A stretch of 64,000 bases of DNA from Eubacterium maltosivorans (GCF_002441855.2 NZ_CP029487.1:3584349-3648348), one strand, 5' to 3'. Shown: positions 25,660 through 35,946, numbered from the stretch's first letter. Numbers and translations are program-made. The notes: generated by a model not told the origin, from the letters alone.

Positions 25660-26625
25660 ATGTTACCAACCCGATTGAGAAAAAACGCAGCGGTTCGTGA
25701 TTTGATCCGCGAAACAGAATTATCCATGCGCGATGTGGTTTACCCGCTGTTTGTGGTTGACGGAGAGAATATTAAGCGTGAAATCCCGTCCATGAAGGGA
25801 CAGTACCACCTGTCGCTCGATATGCTGCCAAAAGAACTGGAAGAGCTCAAAGAGCTGGGCGTCCGTTACATTATTCTGTTCGGCGTGCCGGATGAAAAGG
25901 ACGCGGAGGCAACACCGGCCTTTGTGGACGATGGGATTATCCAGAAAGCCATCCGTATTGTCAAGGAAAAGGACCCGGAAATGTATGTTATCACCGATGT
26001 CTGCCTCTGCGAGTACAAAAGCGACGGACATTGCTGTTTCTTCCACGATAACGGCGACATCAAGCGGGACAAATCGCTGGAAACCTTGTGCAAGGTAACC
26101 GTGAGCCATGCGAAAGCCGGCGCGGATATGGTAGCGCCTTCAGACATGATGGACGGCCATATCGAAGCCATGCGTAAAGCACTGGATGACGCAGGCTTTG
26201 AGAGCATTCCGATTATGGGCTACTCCGCCAAATTTGCGTCTACCTTCTACGGACCGTTCCGCGACGCAGCAAACTCCGCTCCGGCCTTCGGCGACCGCAG
26301 AAGCTACCAGATGGATCCGGCCAACAGCGAGGAAGCGCTGAAGGAAGTGGTGCTGGACATTGAGGAGGGCGCAGACATCGTTATGGTAAAACCCGCAATG
26401 CCATATCTGGATATTATCGCAAAGGCCAAGGAATTGTCTTATCTGCCAATGGCGGCGTACCAGGTCAGCGGCGAATACGCCATGATCCGCAATGCGGTAG
26501 ACGCTGGTCTGCTGGATGAAAAGGCCATTTATGAAAGCATGCTGTGCATCAAACGTGCGGGGGCTAAAATCATCATTACCTATTTCGCAAAAGATTTAAA
26601 AGCGTTGATTGAAAAATATCAGTAA
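25660..26625 (+). CDS. hemB: Porphobilinogen synthase (delta-aminolevulinate dehydratase)
   Basis: Condenses two 5-aminolevulinates. 321 aa with the Zn-type Cys cluster DVCLCEYKSDGHCCF (about residues 115-130), Schiff-base Lys in MGYSAKFASTFYGPFRDAA, and the catalytic Lys in MVKPAMPYLD. The ATG at 25660 lies 10 bases after AGAGGAAG; the TTG at 25651 abuts the RBS. Confidence 0.94.
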   Translation: MLPTRLRKNAAVRDLIRETELSMRDVVYPLFVVDGENIKREIPSMKGQYHLSLDMLPKELEELKELGVRYIILFGVPDEKDAEATPAFVDDGIIQKAIRIVKEKDPEMYVITDVCLCEYKSDGHCCFFHDNGDIKRDKSLETLCKVTVSHAKAGADMVAPSDMMDGHIEAMRKALDDAGFESIPIMGYSAKFASTFYGPFRDAANSAPAFGDRRSYQMDPANSEEALKEVVLDIEEGADIVMVKPAMPYLDIIAKAKELSYLPMAAYQVSGEYAMIRNAVDAGLLDEKAIYESMLCIKRAGAKIIITYFAKDLKALIEKYQ

Positions 26626-26638
26626 AGGACACAATAAA

Positions 26639-27928
26639 ATGAAGCATACAAAGTCGACTGCACTTTTTGAAGAAGCGAACCGTGTTATTCCCGGCGGGGT
26701 CAACAGCCCTGTCCGCGCATTCCAGTCTGTAGGTATGCCGCCGGTTTTTATCGACCACGGAAAGGGCTCAAAGATTTACGATGTGGACGGAAATGAATAC
26801 ACAGATTATATCTGCTCCTGGGGGCCTCTGATTCTCGGCCATGCCGCGGATGCCTACTACGAGGGAATTGACGAAGTGCTGAGAAAGGGCAACACCTACG
26901 GCGCGCCCACAGAAATTGAGATCCGCGTGGCGGAAATGATCATTGACGCTTACCCGTCTATGGATATGGTGCGTATGGTCAACTCCGGCACTGAGGCCAC
27001 CATGAGCGCTATCCGTCTTGCCAGAGGCTATACCGGACGTGAAAAATTTATCAAATTTGAAGGCTGCTACCATGGCCACAGCGATTCCCTGCTGGTAAAA
27101 TCCGGCTCCGGCACTCTGACCTACGGTGTCCCCACAAGCCCTGGTGTCACTGCCGGCACAGCTAAGGATACCCTGGTAGCAACTTACAACGACCTGGATT
27201 CTGTAAAAAAGCTTTTTGATGAAAACAAAGGAGAGATTGCCTGCGTGATCGTCGAACCGGTCGCGGGCAACATGGGCGTTGTGTCGCCGCAAACCAGCTT
27301 TATGAAAGGCCTGAGAAAGCTGACCGAGGAAGAAGGCACCCTGCTGATTTTTGACGAGGTTATCACAGGGTTCAGGCTTGCCTTTGGCGGCGCGCAGGAG
27401 GTGTTGGGCATTAAGCCAGACCTCACCACACTTGGCAAAATCATCGGCGGCGGAATGCCAGTAGGCGCCTTTGGCGGACGGCGTGATATTATGGAAAAGC
27501 TCTCGCCGCTCGGCCCGGTTTATCAGGCGGGAACCCTGTCCGGAAACCCTATCGCCATGAAAATGGGCCTCAATACCCTAACTTATCTCAAGGATCATCC
27601 AGAGATTTACACCCAGCTGGAAGCCCGTGCGAAGCAGCTGGAAGCCGGCTTTAACAAAAATATTGAGGAAACCGGCGTCAAGGCTAAGATGGTGCGATTT
27701 GGCGGAATGAGCGCTCTGTTTTTCACCGATCAGGAAATCTGCGATTTTAACAGCGTGATGACCAGCGATACGGAAGCCTACGCGAAATATTTTGCCGAAA
27801 TGCTGAACCGTGGCAATCTGATGCCGCCAGCGCAGTTCGAGGGAATTTTTGTCTCTGCTGCACACACCGAGGCCGATATTGAAAAGACCATTGCCGACAA
27901 TCTGGCTGCGCTTAAGGCGCTTGCATAG
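26639..27928 (+). CDS. hemL: Glutamate-1-semialdehyde 2,1-aminomutase
   Basis: PLP enzyme making 5-aminolevulinate. 429 aa: IPGGVNSPVRAF, NSGTEATMSAIRLARG, and the PLP Lys in LTTLGKIIGGGMPVGAFGG. ATG 26639 has AAAGGA upstream; the TTG at 26609 lies inside hemB. Gene order puts the last C5-route step after hemB. Confidence 0.94.
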   Translation: MKHTKSTALFEEANRVIPGGVNSPVRAFQSVGMPPVFIDHGKGSKIYDVDGNEYTDYICSWGPLILGHAADAYYEGIDEVLRKGNTYGAPTEIEIRVAEMIIDAYPSMDMVRMVNSGTEATMSAIRLARGYTGREKFIKFEGCYHGHSDSLLVKSGSGTLTYGVPTSPGVTAGTAKDTLVATYNDLDSVKKLFDENKGEIACVIVEPVAGNMGVVSPQTSFMKGLRKLTEEEGTLLIFDEVITGFRLAFGGAQEVLGIKPDLTTLGKIIGGGMPVGAFGGRRDIMEKLSPLGPVYQAGTLSGNPIAMKMGLNTLTYLKDHPEIYTQLEARAKQLEAGFNKNIEETGVKAKMVRFGGMSALFFTDQEICDFNSVMTSDTEAYAKYFAEMLNRGNLMPPAQFEGIFVSAAHTEADIEKTIADNLAALKALA

Positions 27929-27953
27929 ATAATAAAAGAACAAGGAGTGCAGA

Positions 27954-28748
27954 ATGCCCAAAAAAGCTTTATTAGTAATAAGTTTCGGGACATCTTATCG
28001 TGAAACCCGGGAAAAAACCATCGGAGCCATCGAGAGAGACTTGCAGAAAGGCTTTCCGGATTATGATTTCAGACGCGCTTTTACCTCACGGATGATTATA
28101 AAGAAACTCAGAGAGCGTGACAATGAATATGTGGACATTCCACACGAAGCCCTTGAAAAGCTGAAAAGTGAAGGCTATACCGAGGTTGTCTGCCAGACGA
28201 CACACGTCATCAATGGGTACGAATACGATTTGACCATCAATGAGCTCAAAAAATTTGAAAATGATTTTGATGTGCTCACCATCGGCGCGCCGCTTCTGAC
28301 AACCATCGACGATTATGAGCAGGTGGCGAGAACAGCCATCAGTGAGCTGCCGGAGATGAAAGAAGGCGAAGCCCTGCTCTATATGGGACATGGCAGTGAA
28401 CATCACGCCAACGCCACCTATCCGGCCATGGATTACACTTTCAAGCATTTAGGCTATAAAAACGCCTTTATGGGAACCGTAGAGGGCTTTCCCAGTCTGA
28501 GCGACATTATTCCACAGCTTAAGGAAAAGGGATACCACAAGCTTTATCTGGCGCCCTTTATGATCGTAGCCGGCGACCATGCCATCAACGATATGGCCAG
28601 CGACGATGCAGACTCATGGAAAACACTGCTCGAAAATGAAGGCTTTGAAGTGGAATGTGTCCTGAAGGGACTCGGCCAGTTTAAGGGCATTCAGGATATG
28701 TTTTTAGAGCATGCGAAGAACGGCGTAAGCGTTAAAGAACTGCTTTAA
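27954..28748 (+). CDS. cbiK: Sirohydrochlorin cobaltochelatase
   Basis: Inserts cobalt into sirohydrochlorin at the entry to the anaerobic cobalamin pathway. 264 aa, CbiK-type: LLVISFGTSYRETREKTIGA at the N-terminus, TTHVINGYEYD, the metal-binding His in YMGHGSEHHANA (about residue 145), and FMIVAGDHAINDM. RBS AAGGAG. Confidence 0.92.
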   Translation: MPKKALLVISFGTSYRETREKTIGAIERDLQKGFPDYDFRRAFTSRMIIKKLRERDNEYVDIPHEALEKLKSEGYTEVVCQTTHVINGYEYDLTINELKKFENDFDVLTIGAPLLTTIDDYEQVARTAISELPEMKEGEALLYMGHGSEHHANATYPAMDYTFKHLGYKNAFMGTVEGFPSLSDIIPQLKEKGYHKLYLAPFMIVAGDHAINDMASDDADSWKTLLENEGFEVECVLKGLGQFKGIQDMFLEHAKNGVSVKELL

Positions 28749-28752
28749 TTTA

Positions 28753-28878
28753 ATGGAGAATTGAGAATTGACAATGGAGAATGACAAGAGCAAAATCGCG
28801 TTGCGATTTTGTTAATAATCAAACTGGCAGAGCCAGTTTGGACCCTTAATTCTCAATTTTCAATTCTGCATTCTCCAT
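28753..28878. repeat. Modular hairpin repeat element R3
   Basis: Lies between cbiK and cbiF. 7-mer arms of the GAGAATT dialect (28753-28783) pair with 28847-28878. Inside are two perfect hairpins: CAAAATCGC-GTT-GCGATTTTG (28791-28811) and CAAACTGGC-AGA-GCCAGTTTG (28820-28840). No poly-T tail, so it probably does not end the operon. Confidence 0.82.
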
Positions 28879-28929
28879 TTTGCGGATAGAAAAAATAACA
28901 AATAGATCAAATAAGAATTGGGAGTACAA

Positions 28930-29691
28930 ATGAAAAACACAGTATACTTAATCGGGGCGGGTCCTGGAGATCCGGAGTTAATTACCTTAAAAGGCAAGCG
29001 TCTGATCGGCGAAGCGGATATTATTATCTACGCGGGTTCTCTGGTCAACAAGGAAGTGCTGGCAGGACACAAGGAAAACGCTGAAATTTACAACAGCGCC
29101 TCCATGACACTGGACGACGTGATCGAGGTGATCACCAAAGGCGTTAACGCGGGAAAAAAAGTCGTTCGTGTTCACACGGGTGATCCGGCGATCTACGGCG
29201 CGATTCGTGAACAGATGGACCGTCTGGAAGAAGAGGACATTCCTTTTGAAGTGGTGCCTGGCGTCAGCTCTTTTACCGCCTCAGCTTCTGTTCTGAAAAA
29301 AGAATTCACCCTGCCGGATGTTTCACAGACCGTTATCTGTACCCGTCTGGAAGGCCGCACTCCTGTGCCGGAAAAGGAAAAACTGGAGTCGCTGGCCGCG
29401 CATCACGCTTCCATGGCTATCTTCCTGTCTGTTCAGATGATCGACGAAGTGGCAGAACGCCTGATGACCCAGTATGAGCCTGCTACGCCCATTGCGGTCA
29501 TCCAGCGCGCGACCTGGGAAGACCAGAAGGTCGTTTTGGGAACCCTTGAAACCATTGCGGATAAGGTGAAAGAAGCCGGCATTACAAAAACAGCCCAGAT
29601 TCTGGTTGGAGATTTCCTGGGCGACAAATACAGTCTTTCCAAGCTGTATGATCCGTCCTTTACCCACGAATACCGCACCGCTACAAAATAG
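28930..29691 (+). CDS. cbiF: Cobalt-precorrin-4 C11-methyltransferase
   Basis: Tetrapyrrole methylase of 253 aa: VYLIGAGPGDPELITLKG, IYAGSLVNKEVL, RVHTGDPAIYGAI and VPGVSSFTASAS are CbiF/CobM features. ATG 28930 has GGGAG 6 bases upstream; the TTG at 28918 precedes the RBS. Confidence 0.92.
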   Translation: MKNTVYLIGAGPGDPELITLKGKRLIGEADIIIYAGSLVNKEVLAGHKENAEIYNSASMTLDDVIEVITKGVNAGKKVVRVHTGDPAIYGAIREQMDRLEEEDIPFEVVPGVSSFTASASVLKKEFTLPDVSQTVICTRLEGRTPVPEKEKLESLAAHHASMAIFLSVQMIDEVAERLMTQYEPATPIAVIQRATWEDQKVVLGTLETIADKVKEAGITKTAQILVGDFLGDKYSLSKLYDPSFTHEYRTATK

Positions 29692-29694
29692 GGT

Positions 29695-30759
29695 ATGAAA
29701 CGTACAGAGAGATGGGCTGTTGTGGCTGTTTCCAGGCAGGGAGTCTGGAAAGCCCTTGAGATAAAGGAGCATATTCCTGAAAAAGCGCCGAACATCTTTA
29801 CCATGGAGAAATACGCCGCTCCCGGCACACAGTTGATCCGCGGAAAAATCGGCGAATTTTTTGGAACGCTCATGGCGGATTATGATACGATTTTATGCAT
29901 CATGGCCACAGGTATAGTCGTCCGAAGTATTGCGCCCCATCTCGGCCATAAGTCAAAGGACCCGGGCATTTTGGTCATGGACCCGGATGGGAAATACGTT
30001 ATCAGTCTTTTATCCGGGCATCTCGGGCACGCCAATGAGAACGCAGTATATCTGGCAAAGCGCATGAACGCCCAGCCGGTTATTACCACAGGAACGGATG
30101 TGAAAGGCAGTATGGCTGTGGATGTGCTGGCTGAAAAGCTGGGCTGCACCATTGCGGACTTTACCGCAGCCAAGGATGTGACCGCCTTGATCCTGGACGA
30201 TGAACCCATCGCCCTGGTTGGCGGAGAGCACTGTGATACGACTGGACTGGTACTGCCGCAGAATCTGGTTTTTTCAGAAAAGCAGGAGGCTCTCTCCGGC
30301 GATTACAGCGGCTGTGTGGTGATCTCAGCCGATGATCCGCTGAAATGGCCGTCTGGAAAGCCTGCTGTTCAGATTGTGCCCAAAAAAATTGTGATCGGTA
30401 TCGGGTGCCGCAGGAATACGGAGGCAGAGCGGATTGAAGAAGCTGTGAGACAGGCGCTCGCCGCCCTTGCGCTCCATCCGTTATCGGTTAAGGCCTTTGC
30501 TACCATTGGCCTGAAAGCCGATGAGAAGGGAATTCACGCGGCCTGCAAAACCTTTGACGCAGAGCTTAAGGTGGTGCCGGATGATTTTGTGAAAATGGTG
30601 CAGAGCCGCTTCGAAGGCTCGGACTTTGTTTTTAAAACAACAGGTCTTTACGCAGTCAGTGAGCCGTGCGGCTATGTGGCGTCCGGCTTTGGCGAGTGTT
30701 TGCTGGAGAAGCAGAAGTGCGGGGGAATTACCCTGTCGATTTGGAGAGTGAAGGCATAG
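29695..30759 (+). CDS. cbiG: Cobalt-precorrin-5A hydrolase
   Basis: Opens the delta-lactone and releases acetaldehyde (C20) during ring contraction. 354 aa: central/N-terminal segment IMATGIVVRSIAPHLGHKSKDP and VISLLSGHLGHANENA, and C-terminal GIGCRRNTEAERIEEAV. Starts 3 bases after the cbiF stop; the RBS would lie within cbiF, suggesting coupling. Confidence 0.9.
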   Translation: MKRTERWAVVAVSRQGVWKALEIKEHIPEKAPNIFTMEKYAAPGTQLIRGKIGEFFGTLMADYDTILCIMATGIVVRSIAPHLGHKSKDPGILVMDPDGKYVISLLSGHLGHANENAVYLAKRMNAQPVITTGTDVKGSMAVDVLAEKLGCTIADFTAAKDVTALILDDEPIALVGGEHCDTTGLVLPQNLVFSEKQEALSGDYSGCVVISADDPLKWPSGKPAVQIVPKKIVIGIGCRRNTEAERIEEAVRQALAALALHPLSVKAFATIGLKADEKGIHAACKTFDAELKVVPDDFVKMVQSRFEGSDFVFKTTGLYAVSEPCGYVASGFGECLLEKQKCGGITLSIWRVKA

Positions 30760-30842
30760 TAGCATTGCCGACAGCGCTTCTCTGGATTCAAGACTTTATT
30801 GAAAAGAATAGATTGTTAAATTAATTTAAAGGGAGAAATAGA

Positions 30843-31583
30843 TTGAGTAAAAAAATTTACGTGACAGGTCTGGGGCCAGGCCTGTATGAACATATGACAG
30901 AAGCCGCGAAAAATTCTTTAAAGGACGCGGATGTGATCGTGGGTTATAAAACCTACATTGATTTGATTAAAGATTTAATCGGTGATAAAGAAGTGCTCTC
31001 CTCTGGAATGCGCAGGGAAATCGACCGCTGTCAGGATTGCCTGGATCTGGCTGAGCAGGGAAAAACCGTTACGCTGGTAAGTTCCGGCGACGCTGGTGTG
31101 TACGGGATGGCCGGCATTATGCTGGAAATTGTTGAAAAGCAGAAAAGTGACGTTGAGGTTGTGGTAGTGCCAGGAATTTCCGCCGCCAACGCGGCTGCGT
31201 CCACTCTGGGCGCGCCTTTGATGCACGACTACTGCGTCATCAGCCTCAGCGACCTGATGACTGACTGGGAAATGATTAAAAAGCGTCTGCGCTGCGCCGG
31301 CGAAGGCGATTTTATCGTGACGCTCTACAATCCAAAGAGCAAGGGCCGCCCGGACAACATCGTGGAAGCCCAGAAGATCCTGCTGGAATACAAAGCGCCG
31401 GAAACACCGGTCGGTATTGTCAGAAACGCTAAACGCGCCAATGAAAGCACTGTCATCACCACACTTGAAAAAATGTGCGATGAAGAAATCGATATGTTTT
31501 CAATGGTAGTGATTGGTAATTCCAAAACCTATATTACAGAAGATCATTTAAAAATGATTACACCACGGGGGTACCAGCTGTGA
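30843..31583 (+). CDS. cbiH: Cobalt-factor III / precorrin-3B C17-methyltransferase
   Basis: 246 aa methylase with IYVTGLGPGLYEHMTEAA, VGYKTYIDLI, LVSSGDAGVYGMAG and VPGISAANAAASTLGAPL, the CbiH/CobJ pattern. Performs ring contraction with methylation at C17. TTG start at 30843 has GGGAG 8 bases upstream. Confidence 0.9.
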   Translation: MSKKIYVTGLGPGLYEHMTEAAKNSLKDADVIVGYKTYIDLIKDLIGDKEVLSSGMRREIDRCQDCLDLAEQGKTVTLVSSGDAGVYGMAGIMLEIVEKQKSDVEVVVVPGISAANAAASTLGAPLMHDYCVISLSDLMTDWEMIKKRLRCAGEGDFIVTLYNPKSKGRPDNIVEAQKILLEYKAPETPVGIVRNAKRANESTVITTLEKMCDEEIDMFSMVVIGNSKTYITEDHLKMITPRGYQL

Positions 31584-32332
31584 TTCTGGTCCTCGGAGGA
31601 ACGTATGACAGCCGAAAGCTGACAGAGGCGCTGCTCGGACAGGGCTGCGCCGTTCTTTATTCCTCCGTAACCGCTTATAATACCGGAAGCCTTCCGGAAA
31701 ATCCGCGTCTGGAAATTCATACTGGCCCCCTTGAGGCAGACGGTCTGGCAGACCTGATGGCCAAAAAGCAGATCGGGCTCTGCGTGGACGCCACCCATCC
31801 TTACGCCAAGGAGGTTTCGCTCAACGCCATCGCGGCCTCAAAAAAAGCGGGGGCCGCCTATGTGCGTCTGGAAAGGCCTCGGATGATGGATGACGGGCAG
31901 CAGACTCTGGGGTTTCCAGATTATGAATCGGCAGTGGCCTACCTTTTAAAAGAGGAGGGGAATATTCTGCTGACAACAGGGAGCCGGCAGCTGGAATTTT
32001 ATGATCCTCTGCCAAGAGAACGTGTCATTGTACGGGTGCTGCCAACCAGCAAGGTGCTTGAAAAATGTGAGCGTCTTGGCTACAAGCCGCAGAATATCAT
32101 CGCCATGCAAGGGCCTTTCAGCTATGCGATGAACGTGGAGACCATCCGGCAATTCGGCATTCGTTTCCTGGTCACAAAGGACAGCGGCGACGTGGGCGGC
32201 GTCAGTGAAAAGCTGCGCGCTGCGGCCGATATGGGCGTGCGCGTTATTTTTATCGAACGCCCCGGGATTGAGTACCCGGTCGTCTTTAATACAGCGGAGG
32301 AAATACTCGGCTGGATAGCGGAAAATAAATAG
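31580..32332 (+). CDS. cbiJ: Cobalt-precorrin-6A reductase
   Basis: NAD(P)H-dependent reduction of the macrocycle. 250 aa: ILVLGGTYDSRKLTEAL at the N-terminus, CVDATHPYAKEVS, LLTTGSRQLEFY and AMQGPFSYAMN are CbiJ/CobK signatures. The GTG start overlaps the cbiH stop (GTGA). Confidence 0.9.
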   Translation: MILVLGGTYDSRKLTEALLGQGCAVLYSSVTAYNTGSLPENPRLEIHTGPLEADGLADLMAKKQIGLCVDATHPYAKEVSLNAIAASKKAGAAYVRLERPRMMDDGQQTLGFPDYESAVAYLLKEEGNILLTTGSRQLEFYDPLPRERVIVRVLPTSKVLEKCERLGYKPQNIIAMQGPFSYAMNVETIRQFGIRFLVTKDSGDVGGVSEKLRAAADMGVRVIFIERPGIEYPVVFNTAEEILGWIAENK

Positions 32333-32379
32333 ACAGCAACTGATCAGTGTGCGTATAAAAATAAAGCTAGGAGTAAAAA

Positions 32380-33879
32380 ATGAAAAAGGCAAAAAATATC
32401 ATGTTTCAGGGGACGGGCTCATCCGTGGGAAAAAGCCTGCTGACCGCAGCAGTGTGCCGGATTCTGAACAATAAAGGTTACCGAGTAGCGCCCTATAAAT
32501 CCCAAAATATGGCGCTTAATTCTTATATAACACTCGATGGCAAGGAGATGGGCAGGGCACAGGTCGTCCAGGCAGAGTGCGCCAGAATTGAGCCGCAGGT
32601 AGAGATGAACCCAGTGCTGCTGAAGCCAAACTCAGATGTGGGCTGCCAGGTTATCCTGAATGGAAAGGCTGAATTTAATATGAACGCGGTCGAGTATCAT
32701 GCCCATAAGGCAAAGCTGACCGACGTAGTCATGGATGCCTACAACATGCTGGCAGAAAGCCATGATATCATCGCCATCGAAGGTGCGGGAAGCCCTGCGG
32801 AGATCAATCTTCGGGACAATGATATCGTGAATATGGGGCTGGCGGAAATGGTGGACGCGCCGGTTATCCTCATCGGCGATATTGACCGCGGCGGAGTCTT
32901 TGCTTCTATTTACGGCACGATCAAGCTGCTTGCGCCAGAGGAACAGGCAAGAATCAAAGGCTTCATCATCAATAAATTCCGCGGTGACGTCGAACTTCTG
33001 AAGCCGGGCATTGAGATGATTGAGGAAAAGGTAGGCGTCCCGTGTCTGGGCGTTATCCCTTACCAGCGCCTTGTCATTGACGATGAAGACAGTGTAACAG
33101 AGCGGTGGGACGAACAGCGCGAGGGTGTGATCACCATCGGCGTGGTACGTCTGCGTCATATTTCTAACTTTACCGACTGCACAGTCTTTGACATGTACCC
33201 CGATGTTAAGGTAGAATATTATGAGAACCAGCGGGAGCTGCACCGAGCTGATCCTGATCTCATTGTGATACCTGGCAGCAAAAATACCATTGATGACATT
33301 GTGAAGCTGCGGGAAAGCAGGCTGGAGGAAGAAATTCTAACCAAGCATGCAGCTGGTGTGCCAGTAATCGGTATCTGCGGTGGCTACCAGATTCTCGGCG
33401 ATGAGATCTGTGATCCGCACTGTGTCGAGTCCACAGTAGGTTCCATCAAGGGGCTGGGGCTGTTAAATATGCGCACTGTGCTGGAGGAAGAAAAAACCAC
33501 CACGCGGGTAGCAGGGCACATTGGCGCAGATTTCTTAAATATGGGGCTGAGCGGCAGCGCCATCACTGGTTATGAGATTCATATGGGTGAAACCACGCCT
33601 ATTGATGATACCAAGAGCTTTTCGACACTGGAGGACGGACGCTTTGACGGCGCGGTATCCGCAGACGGTATGGTCATGGGAACCTACCTGCACGGCGTGT
33701 TTGACAACGACGCGTTCCGTGAAAAATTAATTGAAACCCTGAAAAAGAAAAAGAATATCGCGGCAGAGGGTGAAGCGGTCGATTTCAAAGCCTTCAAGGA
33801 AGAACAGTACGATCTGCTGGCCGAAACCGTTGAAAATAATCTGGATATGCAGAAATTAATGGAAATTATTGGAGTATAA
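32380..33879 (+). CDS. cbiP: Adenosylcobyric acid synthase
   Basis: Amidates the b, d, e and g side chains with glutamine and ATP. 499 aa: P-loop FQGTGSSVGKSLLTAA, APYKSQNMALNSY, and the class I glutaminase nucleophile in VIGICGGYQILG (about C333). RBS TAGGAG. Confidence 0.94.
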   Translation: MKKAKNIMFQGTGSSVGKSLLTAAVCRILNNKGYRVAPYKSQNMALNSYITLDGKEMGRAQVVQAECARIEPQVEMNPVLLKPNSDVGCQVILNGKAEFNMNAVEYHAHKAKLTDVVMDAYNMLAESHDIIAIEGAGSPAEINLRDNDIVNMGLAEMVDAPVILIGDIDRGGVFASIYGTIKLLAPEEQARIKGFIINKFRGDVELLKPGIEMIEEKVGVPCLGVIPYQRLVIDDEDSVTERWDEQREGVITIGVVRLRHISNFTDCTVFDMYPDVKVEYYENQRELHRADPDLIVIPGSKNTIDDIVKLRESRLEEEILTKHAAGVPVIGICGGYQILGDEICDPHCVESTVGSIKGLGLLNMRTVLEEEKTTTRVAGHIGADFLNMGLSGSAITGYEIHMGETTPIDDTKSFSTLEDGRFDGAVSADGMVMGTYLHGVFDNDAFREKLIETLKKKKNIAAEGEAVDFKAFKEEQYDLLAETVENNLDMQKLMEIIGV

Positions 33880-33880
33880 G

Positions 33881-34885
33881 ATGCTTTTAGGAATGAGCGC
33901 TGGTATTTGGTTTTGTCTGATTGTAGGAGCAGTGGTGCTTGACCGCCTGATCGGCGATCCAGCATGGATTCCCCATCCAATTGTATACATTGGAAAATTG
34001 GTTGGATTTTTAACAAAAAAATTAAATAAGGGCAAGGCCAGAAAGTTCAAGGGTCTCATTCTCTGGGTGTTGACAATCGTGATTACCGGCGCTGTTATTC
34101 TGGCAGTGCAGTACATCGCGTATCGGCTCAACATCGTCTTGTTTTATGTGGTGAATCTTTACCTTTTATCCACCACCATTGCGGCGAAATGCCTGCAGGA
34201 GGAGGTCATGAAGGTTTATGACGCCCTGCGTGACAAAGATATTCCCAAAGCCCGCACCATGGTCGGCTACCTGGTGGGGCGTGATACTCAGGAGCTCCAG
34301 GAGGGCGGTATTGTCCGCGCGACAGTGGAAACCACTGCGGAAAACACCATTGACGGGGTGCTCGCGCCGATTTTTTACATGATAATCGGCGTTGTGCTGT
34401 GGGTTTTTGTGCCCTTTATTAACCCGCTGCTGCTGGCCATGCTGTACAAAGCAGTCAACACCATGGATTCCATGGTCGGCTACGTCCAGGAGCCCTATAA
34501 GGACTTTGGCTATTTTCCAGCTAAAATTGACGATATCGCCAATTTTGTAATCGCGCGTATCGGAAGCTGGTTTATGCTCATTGGCGGCCTGTTTCTGGGA
34601 TACCGGGTCAGTGAAGGTCAGCGGATTTATGCGAGAGACCGGAAGAATCATAAAAGCCCGAATTCCGGACATCCGGAATCCGTGGTGGCCGGGCTTTTGG
34701 GCGTCCAGCTGGGCGGCACCAACCTGTATTTCGGTCAGACCCTTGAGAAGCCGACCATCGGCGACGCTGGGCGGATACTGGCCTATGAGGACATTAAGGA
34801 CACCATCAGTATTATGTTCTCCAGCGAGGTCGTCATGATGGTGCTGACGAGCCTGATTTTCTTTGGAATTTATATTGTTTCATAG
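33881..34885 (+). CDS. cbiB: Adenosylcobinamide-phosphate synthase
   Basis: Membrane protein that attaches aminopropanol phosphate to adenosylcobyric acid. 334 aa with several hydrophobic segments, DRLIGDPAWIPHPIVYIGK near the N-terminus, and VETTAENTIDGVLAPIFY. ATG 33881 has GGAG 6 bases upstream; the TTG at 33869 is inside the RBS region. Confidence 0.93.
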   Translation: MLLGMSAGIWFCLIVGAVVLDRLIGDPAWIPHPIVYIGKLVGFLTKKLNKGKARKFKGLILWVLTIVITGAVILAVQYIAYRLNIVLFYVVNLYLLSTTIAAKCLQEEVMKVYDALRDKDIPKARTMVGYLVGRDTQELQEGGIVRATVETTAENTIDGVLAPIFYMIIGVVLWVFVPFINPLLLAMLYKAVNTMDSMVGYVQEPYKDFGYFPAKIDDIANFVIARIGSWFMLIGGLFLGYRVSEGQRIYARDRKNHKSPNSGHPESVVAGLLGVQLGGTNLYFGQTLEKPTIGDAGRILAYEDIKDTISIMFSSEVVMMVLTSLIFFGIYIVS

Positions 34886-34896
34886 TGAGGAAAAGA

Positions 34897-35946
34897 ATGA
34901 ATAAACATGGCGGATATCGAGGCGACAAAAAAGACGTGCTGGATTTCAGCATCAACATTAACCCGCTGGGGATGCCCGAAGGGCTGAGAAGAAGGCTGGA
35001 AGCGGCGCTGAGCGAGCTCGGCAAATACCCTGAAATTACCGGAGAGACAGCCCGGAATAAAATCGCGGCGGATATTGGCATTGCCCCGGAAAATGTGATT
35101 CTGGGAAACGGCGCCATTGAGCTGATCTATCTTTTTGCCAGAGGCGTTCATCCAGAGCGGGCGCTCATTCCGGTGCCGACCTTTAACGAGTACCGCCGGG
35201 CGCTTGATATGAATGGCTGCGATGCAGTCAGCGAGCTTTTGCTGTCGCCAGAGGATGACTTTGAGCTGAACCCTGAAAGACTCATCCGGATGGCAGAGGA
35301 ATGCCGTCCGAAAGCAGTGTATCTCTGCAATCCGACCAATCCGACCGGGCGCCTTTACAGCAAAGCTTTTATCAAAGAGCTGATGGACCGGATGGATCCT
35401 GAAGTAATCTGGTTCATTGATGAGTCCTTCATTGAATTTTCAGGCATTGAAACCTGTTTGGAATACATAAACCACTCAGGCCACCGTCTTTTCCTGCTGC
35501 GTTCCCTGACCAAGTTCTTTGGGGTGCCGGGACTGCGGATCGGCTACGGCGTGGGGTCGGCAGAGCTTATCCGGGCCATGGAAGCCTACAAAGAGCCATG
35601 GACCATCAATACTCTGGCGCTGGAAGCCGCCATGTGTATCTATGATGATAAAGCCTATATGCAGAAAACGAGAGACTATATCCAGACAGAACGGCAGCGC
35701 GTTTTTGAGGCGCTGTCCGGTCTGCCTGATCTGAGCGTGTATCCGAGCGGCGCAGATTTTCATTTATACAAAGTAGAGGGAAGAACCGCACAGACACTGC
35801 AGAAGGAGCTGCTTGAGCAGCGTATCAATATCCGGACCTGCGAGGATTTCGCGGGATTGGAAACCCAGTTTTTCAGAGCGGCCATCAAGCGGCGTGAGGA
35901 TAACGACCGGCTGATTGCGGCTTTAAATAATATTTTAAGGGGATAA
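34897..35946 (+). CDS. cobD: Threonine-phosphate decarboxylase
   Basis: PLP enzyme of the class I/II aminotransferase fold, producing aminopropanol phosphate from PduX product. 349 aa: HGGYRGDKKDVLDFSININP at the N-terminus, ILGNGAIELIY, CNPTNPTGRLY, and PLP Lys in RSLTKFFGVPGLRIGY (about residue 207). ATG 34897 has GTGAGG upstream. A histidinol-phosphate aminotransferase is the alternative, less likely here. Confidence 0.88.
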   Translation: MNKHGGYRGDKKDVLDFSININPLGMPEGLRRRLEAALSELGKYPEITGETARNKIAADIGIAPENVILGNGAIELIYLFARGVHPERALIPVPTFNEYRRALDMNGCDAVSELLLSPEDDFELNPERLIRMAEECRPKAVYLCNPTNPTGRLYSKAFIKELMDRMDPEVIWFIDESFIEFSGIETCLEYINHSGHRLFLLRSLTKFFGVPGLRIGYGVGSAELIRAMEAYKEPWTINTLALEAAMCIYDDKAYMQKTRDYIQTERQRVFEALSGLPDLSVYPSGADFHLYKVEGRTAQTLQKELLEQRINIRTCEDFAGLETQFFRAAIKRREDNDRLIAALNNILRG